Source: JBDHRG01 sp039807445 (GTDB lineage: Bacteria > Pseudomonadota > Gammaproteobacteria > Competibacterales > Competibacteraceae). Taken from it: a stretch of DNA of 17,133 nucleotides. The translations under genes and the position numbers were made by a program. The notes below the pieces were generated by a model. It saw nothing but the letters and a program-made list of their open reading frames with translations, was not told the DNA's origin and made no database searches. The stretch is taken from assembly GCA_039807445.1 (NCBI GenBank), contig JBDHRG010000073.1:1-17133 (forward strand), written 5' to 3'. Shown here piece after piece: positions 8,138 to 15,295 of the stretch (the first letter of the stretch is position 1; each line of letters opens with the position of its first letter).

Positions 8138-8279
8138 TGCGGCGGAGCGAGGGGGATGTCGCTGCGCTCATTCTCGGCGTACCTCCGTGTACGCCTCCGA
8201 GGTACGGCGCCGCTCCGCGCTGTCCCTGCGCCCGCGGCGCGCGTAATCCGCTCCGCGACATCCCCCTCGCTCCGCCGCA
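8138..8279. repeat. 142-bp palindromic element with a 25-bp perfect stem and two inner hairpins
   Basis: The outer arms 8138-8162 and 8255-8279 are perfectly complementary over 25 bp. Within the 92-bp interior are two further perfect dyads: 8178-8185 with 8199-8206 (8 bp), and 8207-8213 with 8234-8240 (7 bp). Together they predict a three-way junction in single-stranded DNA or RNA. A 10-bp direct repeat CCGCTCCGCG occurs at 8210-8219 and 8248-8257. No target-site duplication and no open frame of interest are seen. It could be a REP/MITE-like dispersed repeat, a structured leader of the flavin reductase transcript, or a transcription barrier. Confidence 0.75.
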
Positions 8280-8344
8280 TCGGAGCTGGCCAATCAGCGG
8301 AAATTTTCTGGAACCCGTATAAGTGTTCGTTATTGTTAGCCGCT

Positions 8345-8382
8345 GCGCGGCGGTCGGCGAAGCCGCCATCGTACCGCCGCGC
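8345..8382 (-). terminator. Hairpin 6 bp after the TerC/CBS gene: possible terminator
   Basis: Perfect 10-bp arms at 8345-8354 and 8373-8382 enclose an 18-nt loop that itself contains a 4-bp hairpin. It begins 6 bp past the stop codon of the membrane-protein gene. On the transcribed strand no U-run follows, so this is a strong hairpin but not a textbook intrinsic terminator. Confidence 0.4.
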
Positions 8383-8388
8383 CGGAAC

Positions 8389-9858
8389 TCAGGCCACCAC
8401 CGCGCCGTCGCCGGACGCCGCGGTACGCCGCAGCCGCAGGCGCTCGATGCGGTGGCCGGCGACCGCCGCCACTTCGAGCACCCAGCCATCGCCGAGCTCG
8501 ATTCGGTCGCCCTCGCTCGGCAGGCGCTCGAGGATGCCGAGCACCAGCCCGGCGGCGGTGTGGTAATCGCCGTCCACCGCCAGCGCCAGCCCGAAGCGCG
8601 CACGCAACTGCTCGAGCGGCACGCGCCCGCCGATCAGCCAGCCCTCGGCGTCTTCGCGCACCCCGTCGGGGGCGGAGTCGAGCTCGTACTCGTCGGGCAG
8701 CGTGCCGGCGATGGCCTGGATCACGTCGGTCAGCGTCACCACACCTTCGAAGCCGCCGAACTCGTCGACGACGAAGGCGATGCGCGCGCCTGACTGGCGG
8801 AACTGTTCGAGCGCGCCGAGCACCGGCATCACCTCGGGCAGGAACAGCGGCGGACGCGCCGCAGCGGCCAGGTCCAGCGCCTCGCCGCGCGCCAGGCGCG
8901 CGAACAGATCCTTCTTCTCGATCACGCCGAGCGGCTCGTCGATCGTGCCCTCGCGCACCAGCACCAGCCGCGCGTGCGGCGTCGCGGTCAGCGCCGTGCG
9001 CTGCGCCGCCTCGTCGTCGGCGAGATCGACGCGCGCGACTTCGCACCGCGGCGTCATGATCGCGCGCAGCGGGCGTTCGGCCAGCCCCAGCACGCTGGCG
9101 ATCATCGCACGCTCGGCGCCGGCGAACGCTGGGGTCTCGCGCGCGTCGGTGGTCGCGGCAGCGCGGCGGCGCGCGCGTGCGAGCTGCGCGCAGGCTTCGA
9201 CCAGCGCCGGCACGCCGATCGCCGCATACAGGCAGCCCTTGGGGATGGGGAAACCGAAGCCCTCGGCCACCAGACTGAAGCCGATCATCAGCTGCAAGCC
9301 GCGGCAGAGGATCACCACCGTCGGGCGCGCGTCGACGAAGGCGGCCAGCGGCTTGCCCGCGAACAGCACCAGCATCAGCGCGAACGCCACCGCCGCCATC
9401 ATCAGCGTCGGCTCGCCGCTGATGCCGACCGCGATGATCACGGCGTCGAGCGCGAATAGCGCATCAAACACCACGATCTGCGCGACCACCGTCTGCAAGC
9501 CGGCGCTCGCGCGCCGCCCCGCGCCGGCCGGGCCGCGCTCCTCCAGCCGCGCGTGCAAGCCGAGCGTCGCCCTGCACAGCAGCAGCACGCCGCCGAACAA
9601 GAGGATCAGCTCACGCTCCGAGAAGGCGCGAACCCGCGGCGCGATCACCCCTGCAAGCCACGCCAGGCTGGCGAGCAACCCCAGGCCCATCAGCAGCGCC
9701 AGCACCGGGCCGAGCACGCGCGCACGCGCGCGCTGCGCGGGCGGCAGCGGATCGACGAGGGTGGCGGTCGACGCCCGTTCGTCGATGCCGAGCGCGGTCC
9801 CGAGCCCCACCAGCATGACGAAACCGAGCCAGGCGGTCGGATCGAGGAGCCATTCCAT
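8389..9858 (-). CDS. TerC-family membrane protein with CBS pair and CorC/HlyC domain (YoaE/YegH-like)
   Basis: This inner-membrane protein has 489 aa. Residues 1-225 form a TerC-type hydrophobic domain of about six or seven membrane segments. Residues about 267-390 are a CBS-domain pair (MTPRCEV at 268-274; VVDEFGGFEGVVTLTDV at 363-379). Residues about 398-478 are a CorC/HlyC transporter-associated domain (WLIGGRVPLEQL to the end). This is the E. coli YoaE/YegH architecture; the substrate is not established, although the family is linked to metal-ion handling. The start MEWLLDPTAW is the conserved N-terminus. One oddity is the first TM motif, which reads GLGTALGIDER where, from memory, relatives have a glutamate and GIDN; the acid at position 20 is Gly and Asn27 is Glu. 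The second acidic motif (FDALFALDAV, 131-140) is kept. No convincing Shine-Dalgarno is seen. Confidence 0.92.
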   Translation of the reverse strand: MEWLLDPTAWLGFVMLVGLGTALGIDERASTATLVDPLPPAQRARARVLGPVLALLMGLGLLASLAWLAGVIAPRVRAFSERELILLFGGVLLLCRATLGLHARLEERGPAGAGRRASAGLQTVVAQIVVFDALFALDAVIIAVGISGEPTLMMAAVAFALMLVLFAGKPLAAFVDARPTVVILCRGLQLMIGFSLVAEGFGFPIPKGCLYAAIGVPALVEACAQLARARRRAAATTDARETPAFAGAERAMIASVLGLAERPLRAIMTPRCEVARVDLADDEAAQRTALTATPHARLVLVREGTIDEPLGVIEKKDLFARLARGEALDLAAAARPPLFLPEVMPVLGALEQFRQSGARIAFVVDEFGGFEGVVTLTDVIQAIAGTLPDEYELDSAPDGVREDAEGWLIGGRVPLEQLRARFGLALAVDGDYHTAAGLVLGILERLPSEGDRIELGDGWVLEVAAVAGHRIERLRLRRTAASGDGAVVA

Positions 9859-10011
9859 GCGAACGTGGGTCTGCGGCGCTCAGCGGCACGCCGCGGCGCA
9901 AGTGACGCGCCAAAGCGCGCCGTGGAGCCGGAGAGCGGGGGGTCGCACGCGGTGGCGGCAGGGATCGTGATCGGCAGCCATGCGCATCGGCAGCAGCTCG
10001 AACGACCGTGA

Positions 10012-10017
10012 AGTATA
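10012..10017 (-). promoter_or_regulatory. -10-like box upstream of the TerC/CBS gene
   Basis: TATACT on the minus strand matches five of six bases of the -10 consensus. No acceptable -35 box is seen. Transcription would begin near 10005, leaving a leader of about 147 nt. It lies just after the PEP-CTERM gene, where a new transcription unit would be reasonable. Confidence 0.3.
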
Positions 10018-10043
10018 GACGGGCCGCGGCGTCCGCGATGGGT

Positions 10044-10196
10044 TCAGCGGCGCCGGATCAGCACGAACAGCACCAGTCCCAACCCGATCAGCACCAGCAA
10101 GCCGGGCTCGGGCACCGCGATCGCGGACGCCTGCGCCACGGCCGTGCCCGGGAGCGCCGCCAGCGGCCAAGCGCAGAATCGTTTCGATGCGCGCAT
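10044..10196 (-). CDS. 50-aa PEP-CTERM mini-protein
   Basis: This small ORF ends in a clear PEP-CTERM sorting signal: VPEPG (residues 28-32), a hydrophobic segment (33-47) and a terminal RRR (48-50). Such signals are recognised by exosortases (EpsH/XrtA types) in Gram-negative bacteria that make exopolysaccharide. The N-terminus MRASKR plus an apolar stretch ending AQASA looks like a short signal peptide, with cleavage predicted after about residue 20-25. Only a few residues would then remain before the PEP motif. The ATG at 10196 is supported by GGAGG at 10206-10210, 9 nt upstream. The same frame is open further upstream, but that sequence is not protein-like. It lies 267 bp after recJ. It could be a real mini-protein or a degenerate remnant of a larger PEP-CTERM protein. 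No exosortase gene is in the window. Confidence 0.72.
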   Translation of the reverse strand: MRASKRFCAWPLAALPGTAVAQASAIAVPEPGLLVLIGLGLVLFVLIRRR

Positions 10197-10463
10197 CGTC
10201 GTCACCCTCCCCGTTCGCCGCGCGGCGGACACCGAACCCGTGTTCCCGTGGCCCGAGATCCGGAACGGCGGCAACGTTCGACTGCACGTCACGTAGGGCC
10301 GCGCGCACGACGCTCCCCTCTTCGACTCGAGGATGCGCAGGACTTGCCGCTCCCTTCCGGACGATGAATCCCCGCCATCGATCTTTATCCAGGATGGATG
10401 CCGCACGCCACACCCGCAAGCCGGACACAGCGGCGAGCGCGGCGCGACGCCATCGCCGTCCAT

Positions 10464-12194
10464 TCAGGCCGCCTCGAGGTGCTCGATCCGCAGCTGCAGG
10501 CGCCGCTGCTCGCGCCACTCGTTGACGTCGAGCCTGTACGCCAGCCGCAGCCGCGTGCCGGGCGCAGGCGCTTCGACGTGTTCGGCGAAACCGAAGGCGA
10601 TGCCATCGATCGCGGCGTCGACGCCCGGCGCGCGCAGCACCAGCTTCAGATGCCTTTCCTTCAGCACGCGGCAGCCGAGCACCTCGAACACGCCGTCGAA
10701 CAGCGGCTCGGGGAAAGCCTGGCCCCAGGGTCCGGCTTCGCGCAGGCGCTCGGCCCAGTCGAGCGACAGCTCGTCGGGGGCGAGCTCGCCGTCGGAGTGC
10801 AGCACGCCGCACAGGCTCCCGGCATCGAGGTGGCGGCGCCCCTCGGCGTCGAAGGCGGCGCAGAAGTCCGGGTAGTGCGCTGCCGGCAGCGCGAGCCCCG
10901 CCGCCATCGCGTGCCCGCCAAACTTCTCGACCAGACCCGGGTGGCGTGCGGCGACGGCATCGAGCGCGTCGCGGATGTGCACGCCAGGCACCGAGCGCGC
11001 CGAACCCTTCAGCACGCCGTCGCGGTCAGGGGCGAACACGATGGTCGGCCGGTGCGTGCGCTCGCGGATGCGCGCGGCGAGGATGCCGATCACCCCCTGG
11101 TGCCAGCCCGCATCGTACAGGCACAGCCCGAACGGCAGCCCCCGGGCCCCGAGATCGAGCTTGGCGAGCTCGGCCAGCGCCTGCGCCTTCATCGCCTCCT
11201 CGATGTCGCGGCGCTCGCGGTTCAGCCGGTCGAGCTCGCGCGCGATCGCCCGCGCGCGCGCCGGGTCGTCGCACAGCAGCCCCTCGATGCCGAGGCTCAT
11301 GTCTTCGAGTCGGCCGGCGGCGTTCAGCCGCGGTCCGAGCGCGAAGCCGATATCGACCGCGGCGATGTCGGCTCGCCGGCGCCCGGCGACTTCGAGCAGC
11401 GCGGCGATCGCGGCAGCGCACTGACCGGCGCGGATGCGCTTGAGCCCCTGCTCGACCAGCACGCGGTTGACGTGGTCGAGCGGCACCACGTCGGCGACCG
11501 TGCCGAAGGCGACCAGGTCGAGGTAACGTCCCAGATTGGGTTCGGCCAGCCCGCGCGCGGCGAACCAGCCCGCGGCGCGCAGCCGCGCACGCAGCGCCAG
11601 CATCACGTAGAAGATCACGCCGACACCGGCCAGCGCCTTGCTCGGGAACGGGCAGCCGGGCTGGTTCGGGTTGACGATGGCGTCGGCCGCTGGCAAGCCG
11701 GCGCCCGGCAGGTGGTGGTCGGTGACCAGGACGCGGATGCCGCGAGCCTTCGCCGCGGCGACGCCGTCGAGGCTGGAGATGCCGTTGTCGACGGTGATCA
11801 GGAGCTCGGGCGCGCGCGCGGCGGCCACCTCGACGATCTCGGGCGTCAGACCGTAGCCGTGCACCTGGCGGTTGGGCACGACGAAGTCGACGTGCGCGGC
11901 TCCCATCGCGCGCAGCGCGCGCAGCGCGAGCGCACACGCGGTGGCGCCGTCGGCGTCGAAGTCGGCGACCACCAGCAAGCGCCAGCCTTCGCGCAGCGCG
12001 GTCTCGAGCAGCGCCGCGGCCTGGTCGACCCCTTTCAGCAGCGCCGGCGACGGCAGCGCCTCGAGCCCCTTGTCCAGCTCCCGCGCCGCGCGTACGCCGC
12101 GCGCGGCGTAGATGCGCTTCAGCAGCGGCGGCAGCGCCTCGGGCAGCCCCGCCGCCTCGGGTACGTCGCGGCGAACGATGGTCGTGGTCGTCAC
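10464..12194 (-). CDS. recJ: Single-stranded-DNA-specific exonuclease RecJ
   Basis: RecJ is a 5'-3' exonuclease on single-stranded DNA that acts in recombination, mismatch repair and base-excision repair. The product is 576 aa, essentially the E. coli length. DHH-family metal motifs are seen as DFDADG (78-83), VDNG (135-138) and TDHH (158-161), with a later DHV segment. The DHHA1 part includes GSARSVPGVHIRDAL and the EKFGGHAMAAG block. The C-terminal OB-fold ends in LQLRIEHLEAA. The start is a GTG at 12194 that overlaps the stop of the RpfE-type gene in the sequence GTGA, which implies translational coupling. The first residues (MTTTTIVRRDVP) fit a normal RecJ N-terminus. It is followed by a 267-bp gap rather than another close gene. 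Confidence 0.97.
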   Translation of the reverse strand: MTTTTIVRRDVPEAAGLPEALPPLLKRIYAARGVRAARELDKGLEALPSPALLKGVDQAAALLETALREGWRLLVVADFDADGATACALALRALRAMGAAHVDFVVPNRQVHGYGLTPEIVEVAAARAPELLITVDNGISSLDGVAAAKARGIRVLVTDHHLPGAGLPAADAIVNPNQPGCPFPSKALAGVGVIFYVMLALRARLRAAGWFAARGLAEPNLGRYLDLVAFGTVADVVPLDHVNRVLVEQGLKRIRAGQCAAAIAALLEVAGRRRADIAAVDIGFALGPRLNAAGRLEDMSLGIEGLLCDDPARARAIARELDRLNRERRDIEEAMKAQALAELAKLDLGARGLPFGLCLYDAGWHQGVIGILAARIRERTHRPTIVFAPDRDGVLKGSARSVPGVHIRDALDAVAARHPGLVEKFGGHAMAAGLALPAAHYPDFCAAFDAEGRRHLDAGSLCGVLHSDGELAPDELSLDWAERLREAGPWGQAFPEPLFDGVFEVLGCRVLKERHLKLVLRAPGVDAAIDGIAFGFAEHVEAPAPGTRLRLAYRLDVNEWREQRRLQLRIEHLEAA

Positions 12195-13234
12195 GGTTCA
12201 GCGCCTTGCGCGAAAAAGCGCGCCAGCGGCTGCGTGCGCCGCCAGAAGCGCCGCAGCTCGCCGCGGCCGAGCGTCCAGGCGCGGCCGTCGCCGGGCTCGA
12301 GCGTCAGCCGCGTCACGCCGCGGCCGAGCGCCCCGAGCAGCGGCGCGAACCAGCCGTGCTCGAGGCGCTCGAGCGCGTCGTGCCAGCCGAAGACGTCGCC
12401 GTCGGCGCGGTGGAAGCGCAGCGCATCGAGTAGCACCCAGGCTTCGGCTTCGCCCGCAGCCGCGGCGCGCCAGTCCTCGAAGTTCGCCGGCAGCGGGTTC
12501 AGCTCGGCGCCGGCGTGGCGCGCGAGCCCCTTCAGCAAGGGATGGCCGCCGTACAGCGCCGCCCGCGGTGCCGCCGGCGGCTCGGGCAGCCGACCGCCGC
12601 CCCAGAGCCAGACCGAGCTGACCGCCGGCACGCCGCGCGCCTCGCGCGCGAGGTTCGCTGCCGCCGGGTAGAACAGCATCTGGATCTCGGTCAGGCGGGT
12701 GTGCCAGACGCGGCCGTCGGCCCCCGGAGGCGGCAGCTGGCCGGCGATGCCGCGGCCGACCAGCGCTCCGGTCGGCGCGGTTTCGAACGCCGGCTCGGCG
12801 CCTTCGACGCGCAGGTACCAGCGCTCCGGAACCGGGGCTTCGAGGCGCAGCCCGTCGGCGGCGAAAGTGCGGTTGAACTCGGCGACGAGCTGGGCGGCTT
12901 CGTCCGGGCGGATGTCGAGGCCGCGCGCATCGAACAGATGTACCGTGTGCAGGTCGGCGCGCAGGTGCACCGGGTCGGCGCACAGCCAGTACGCGCCGTC
13001 GGCGGCGCCGCCGTCGGCGAGCCGCATCAGCGCGCCGAGGCCGCGCGTGCCGGCCGGCAGCCCGAAGCGGCGCAGCACCGCGGCCTCGAGCCCGGCTTCG
13101 CCGGCGCGCGTTTCGCCGGCCCGGCTCAGCAGTCGGCTCAGCGCCGGCGCCCGCGGCAGCGGGAAGCCCGGCTGCCCGGCTTCGGTCCAGTGCGGCAGCA
13201 GGTCGGGGATCACGAGGTGGAGGTCGGTGCTCAT
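12191..13234 (-). CDS. RpfE-type phosphoglycerate-mutase-like protein
   Basis: This 347-aa protein matches the family annotated as regulatory protein RpfE type, or phosphoglycerate mutase, which commonly sits beside recJ in beta- and gammaproteobacteria such as Xanthomonas. Family blocks visible are HLVIPDLLP (6-14), WLCADPVHLRAD (83-94), RWYLR (138-142), TEIQMLFYP (182-190) and SSVWLWGGGRLP (206-217). The mutase activity is a weak family annotation and I see no complete catalytic set, so the true function is unknown. There is no signal peptide or membrane segment. The ATG at 13234 starts at the conserved N-terminus. The stop overlaps the recJ GTG start by 4 nt, so the two are almost certainly cotranscribed. 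It lies 61 bp after yigZ. Confidence 0.82.
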   Translation of the reverse strand: MSTDLHLVIPDLLPHWTEAGQPGFPLPRAPALSRLLSRAGETRAGEAGLEAAVLRRFGLPAGTRGLGALMRLADGGAADGAYWLCADPVHLRADLHTVHLFDARGLDIRPDEAAQLVAEFNRTFAADGLRLEAPVPERWYLRVEGAEPAFETAPTGALVGRGIAGQLPPPGADGRVWHTRLTEIQMLFYPAAANLAREARGVPAVSSVWLWGGGRLPEPPAAPRAALYGGHPLLKGLARHAGAELNPLPANFEDWRAAAAGEAEAWVLLDALRFHRADGDVFGWHDALERLEHGWFAPLLGALGRGVTRLTLEPGDGRAWTLGRGELRRFWRRTQPLARFFAQGAEP

Positions 13235-13295
13235 CGGGATGCGCTCGGATGGAACTCGGGCCGGCCATCAAACCACGGACCGCAAAGCCGCAGGC

Positions 13296-13880
13296 TCACG
13301 CCAGCCACTCGAGCTGCCCCTGGCTCAGATCCGACAGCCGCGCGCGCGCGGCCTCGATCCCGGCTTCGGGCAGGCGGAGCACGAGCACCAGCCTGGCGCC
13401 GTAATCGGCTGCAGCGATCTCGATGCCGAGCTGCTGACAGGCGTGGCGCACGCGGTTCTCGAGCGGGTAGTCGAGCGCGAGCCTCAGCTCGGCGCGGGCG
13501 ACGATGGGCACCGGCTCGGCGCGGGCGACGGCTTCCGACACCGCCTGGCTGTAGGCGCGCACCAGGCCGCCGGCGCCGAGCTTGATGCCGCCGTAGTAGC
13601 GCACCACGATCGCGATCACGTTGGCGAGCTTCTTGTGCTGGAGCACGTTCAGCATCGGCCGGCCGGCGGTGCCGCCGGGCTCGCCGTCGTCGTTGGCGCC
13701 CGAATCCGGCCCGGCGAGCAGCGCCCAGCAGTAGTGCGTCGCCGCGGGCCAGCGTGCACGCGTTTCGGCGAGCACCGCCATCGCTTCGCGGCGCGAGGCT
13801 ACCGGCGCCAGCACGGCGATGAAGCGGCTTTTCTTGATCTCGATCGCGTGCTCGACCGGACGCGCCAGGGTGCTGCTCAT
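13296..13880 (-). CDS. yigZ: YigZ/IMPACT family protein (UPF0029)
   Basis: This 194-aa protein matches YigZ, a bacterial relative of eukaryotic IMPACT, a regulator of GCN2. The bacterial role is unclear. The N-terminal UPF0029 domain has IEIKKSRFIA (13-22), the diagnostic DDGEPGGTAGRPML (64-77) and VVRYYGGIKLGAGGLVRAY (92-110). Residues about 120-190 form the DUF1949-like ferredoxin-fold tail. The length is slightly below the E. coli protein (about 204 aa). It follows hom by 72 bp and precedes the RpfE-type gene by 61 bp on the same strand, so it may share the alaC-hom transcript. A GC-only inverted repeat lies in the gap before it (13902-13908 with 13919-13925). Confidence 0.93.
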   Translation of the reverse strand: MSSTLARPVEHAIEIKKSRFIAVLAPVASRREAMAVLAETRARWPAATHYCWALLAGPDSGANDDGEPGGTAGRPMLNVLQHKKLANVIAIVVRYYGGIKLGAGGLVRAYSQAVSEAVARAEPVPIVARAELRLALDYPLENRVRHACQQLGIEIAAADYGARLVLVLRLPEAGIEAARARLSDLSQGQLEWLA

Positions 13881-13952
13881 GCGTAGGCTTCGCCAATCCG
13901 CCGGGCCGAAGTCGCCCCCGGCCCGAGCTTGCTCGCGCCGCGGAAGACGGCT

Positions 13953-15266
13953 TCAGTCCGAGCTCAGGTGCTCGAGGCGGATGCGGGTCACGGTGCCGCT
14001 GATCGCTTCCAACGCCTCGACGCGCGCCAGCGCTGCGTTCATCTGCCGCTCGCGCACGCGCTGCGTCAGGATGATGATCGTCGCGTCGGCGGCGCCGGCC
14101 GGCGGCTCCTTCTGCAGGATCGACTCGATGCTGATGCCGGCCTCGGCGAAAATGCGCGTGATGTCGGCCAGCACGCCGGGGCGGTCGATCGCCTGCATGC
14201 GCAGGTAATACGCCGTCTCGATGTCCTCGACCGGCAGCACCGGATGATCCGACAGCGCATCGGGCTGGAACGCCAGGTGCGGCACGCGGTTCTCGGGGTC
14301 GGAGGTCAGCACGCGGACCACGTCGACGATGTCGGCCACCACCGCCGAGGCGGTCGGCTCGGCGCCTGCACCGGCGCCGTAGTACAGCGTGGGCCCCACC
14401 GCATCGCCCTTGACCAGCACCGCGTTCATCACGCCGTCGACGTTGGCGATCAGGCGGCGCTCGGGGATCAGCGTCGGATGCACGCGCAGTTCGATGCCCT
14501 CGAGCGTCGAGCGGGCGACGCCGAGGTGCTTGATGCGGTAGCCGAGCTGCTCGGCGTAGGCCACGTCTTCGCGCGTGATCCGCGAGATCCCTTCCGTGTA
14601 GACCTTCTCGAACTGCAGCGGGATGCCGAAGGCGATCGCGGCGAGGATGCTCAGCTTGTGCGCGGCGTCGATGCCTTCGACGTCGAAGGTCGGGTCGGCC
14701 TCGGCGTAGCCGAGCGCCTGCGCCTCGGCCAGCACGTCGGCGAACTCGCGACCCTTGTCGCGCATCTCCGTCAGGATGAAGTTGCCGGTACCGTTGATGA
14801 TCCCGGCCAGCCACTCGATGCGGTTGCCCGCCAGGCCCTCGCGCAGCGCCTTGATGATCGGGATGCCGCCGCCGACCGCCGCCTCGAAGGCGACCACCAC
14901 GCCCCTGGCGCGCGCTGCGGCGAAGATCTCGTTGCCGTGGCGCGCGATCAGCGCCTTGTTGGCGGTGACGACGTGCTTGCCGTTGTCGATCGCGGCGAGC
15001 ACCAGCGAACGCGCCGGCTCGTAGCCGCCGATCAGCTCGACGACCACCGCGACCTCGGGGTCGTTGACGACGTCGAAGGCGTCGGTGGTCAGCCTGATCC
15101 CGGCGGTGTTGACGCTGACCTTGTCCAGGTCGCGCGAGGCCGCGTGGGTGACGACGATGCCGCGCCCGGCGCGGCGGCTGATCTCTTCGGCGTTGCGGGC
15201 GAGCACGTTGACCGTGCCGCCCCCGACCGTGCCCAGGCCCAAGAGGCCGATCTTGACGGGATTCAA
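13953..15266 (-). CDS. hom: Homoserine dehydrogenase (monofunctional, ACT domain)
   Basis: This enzyme reduces aspartate semialdehyde to homoserine, the branch step to threonine and methionine. It has 437 aa and no fused aspartokinase. The N-terminal nucleotide-binding motif is GLLGLGTVGGG (7-17). Catalytic-domain blocks include HVVTANKALIA, EAAVGGGIPII, INGTGNFILTEM and DPTFDVEGIDAAHKL, whose lysine is the expected catalytic residue. A C-terminal ACT domain begins near residue 353 (YYLRMQAIDRPGVLADI), consistent with threonine feedback. The start is a TTG at 15266, supported by GAGGAG at 15276-15281, 9 nt upstream, and by the conserved beginning NPVKIGLLG; no ATG or GTG fits better. It follows alaC by 29 bp and is presumably in the same operon. 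Confidence 0.96.
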   Translation of the reverse strand: MNPVKIGLLGLGTVGGGTVNVLARNAEEISRRAGRGIVVTHAASRDLDKVSVNTAGIRLTTDAFDVVNDPEVAVVVELIGGYEPARSLVLAAIDNGKHVVTANKALIARHGNEIFAAARARGVVVAFEAAVGGGIPIIKALREGLAGNRIEWLAGIINGTGNFILTEMRDKGREFADVLAEAQALGYAEADPTFDVEGIDAAHKLSILAAIAFGIPLQFEKVYTEGISRITREDVAYAEQLGYRIKHLGVARSTLEGIELRVHPTLIPERRLIANVDGVMNAVLVKGDAVGPTLYYGAGAGAEPTASAVVADIVDVVRVLTSDPENRVPHLAFQPDALSDHPVLPVEDIETAYYLRMQAIDRPGVLADITRIFAEAGISIESILQKEPPAGAADATIIILTQRVRERQMNAALARVEALEAISGTVTRIRLEHLSSD

Positions 15267-15275
15267 GGTACTGCG

Positions 15276-15281
15276 CTCCTC
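15276..15281 (-). promoter_or_regulatory. Ribosome binding site that fixes the TTG start of hom
   Basis: GAGGAG on the minus strand lies 9 nt before the TTG at 15266-15264. It decides the start, since the same frame stays open far upstream through alaC without an ATG in the right place. Confidence 0.7.
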
Positions 15282-15295
15282 GAACGGGATGTGAC

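Larger units (their letters stand above)
8081..8388. other. 308-bp non-coding gap with palindromes and an AT-rich patch
   Basis: This is the longest gene-free stretch in the window. From left to right it holds a small perfect palindrome ATTCCAGGAAT (8116-8126) with a weak minus-strand TATTAG box (8107-8112), the 142-bp palindromic element (8138-8279), a relatively AT-rich patch (about 8288-8340) and a hairpin just after the upstream membrane-protein gene (8345-8382). I see no credible coding sequence on either strand. Confidence 0.7.

Noticed and set aside
10197..10463. Upstream extension of the PEP-CTERM ORF to 139 aa
   Set aside because: The extension is Arg/Cys/Pro-rich with no body resembling a PEP-CTERM protein, and it would bury the signal-peptide-like start that has a proper ribosome site.
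10398..12671. 757-aa plus-strand frame opposite recJ and the RpfE-type gene
   Set aside because: It is a shadow frame. recJ has all DHH motifs on the other strand, and the plus-strand translation is His/Arg/Asp-rich without motifs.
13902..13925. Seven-bp inverted repeat between hom and yigZ as a hom terminator
   Set aside because: The dyad is real, but it has no T-run on the transcribed strand and the gap to yigZ is only 72 bp, so read-through is as likely as termination.
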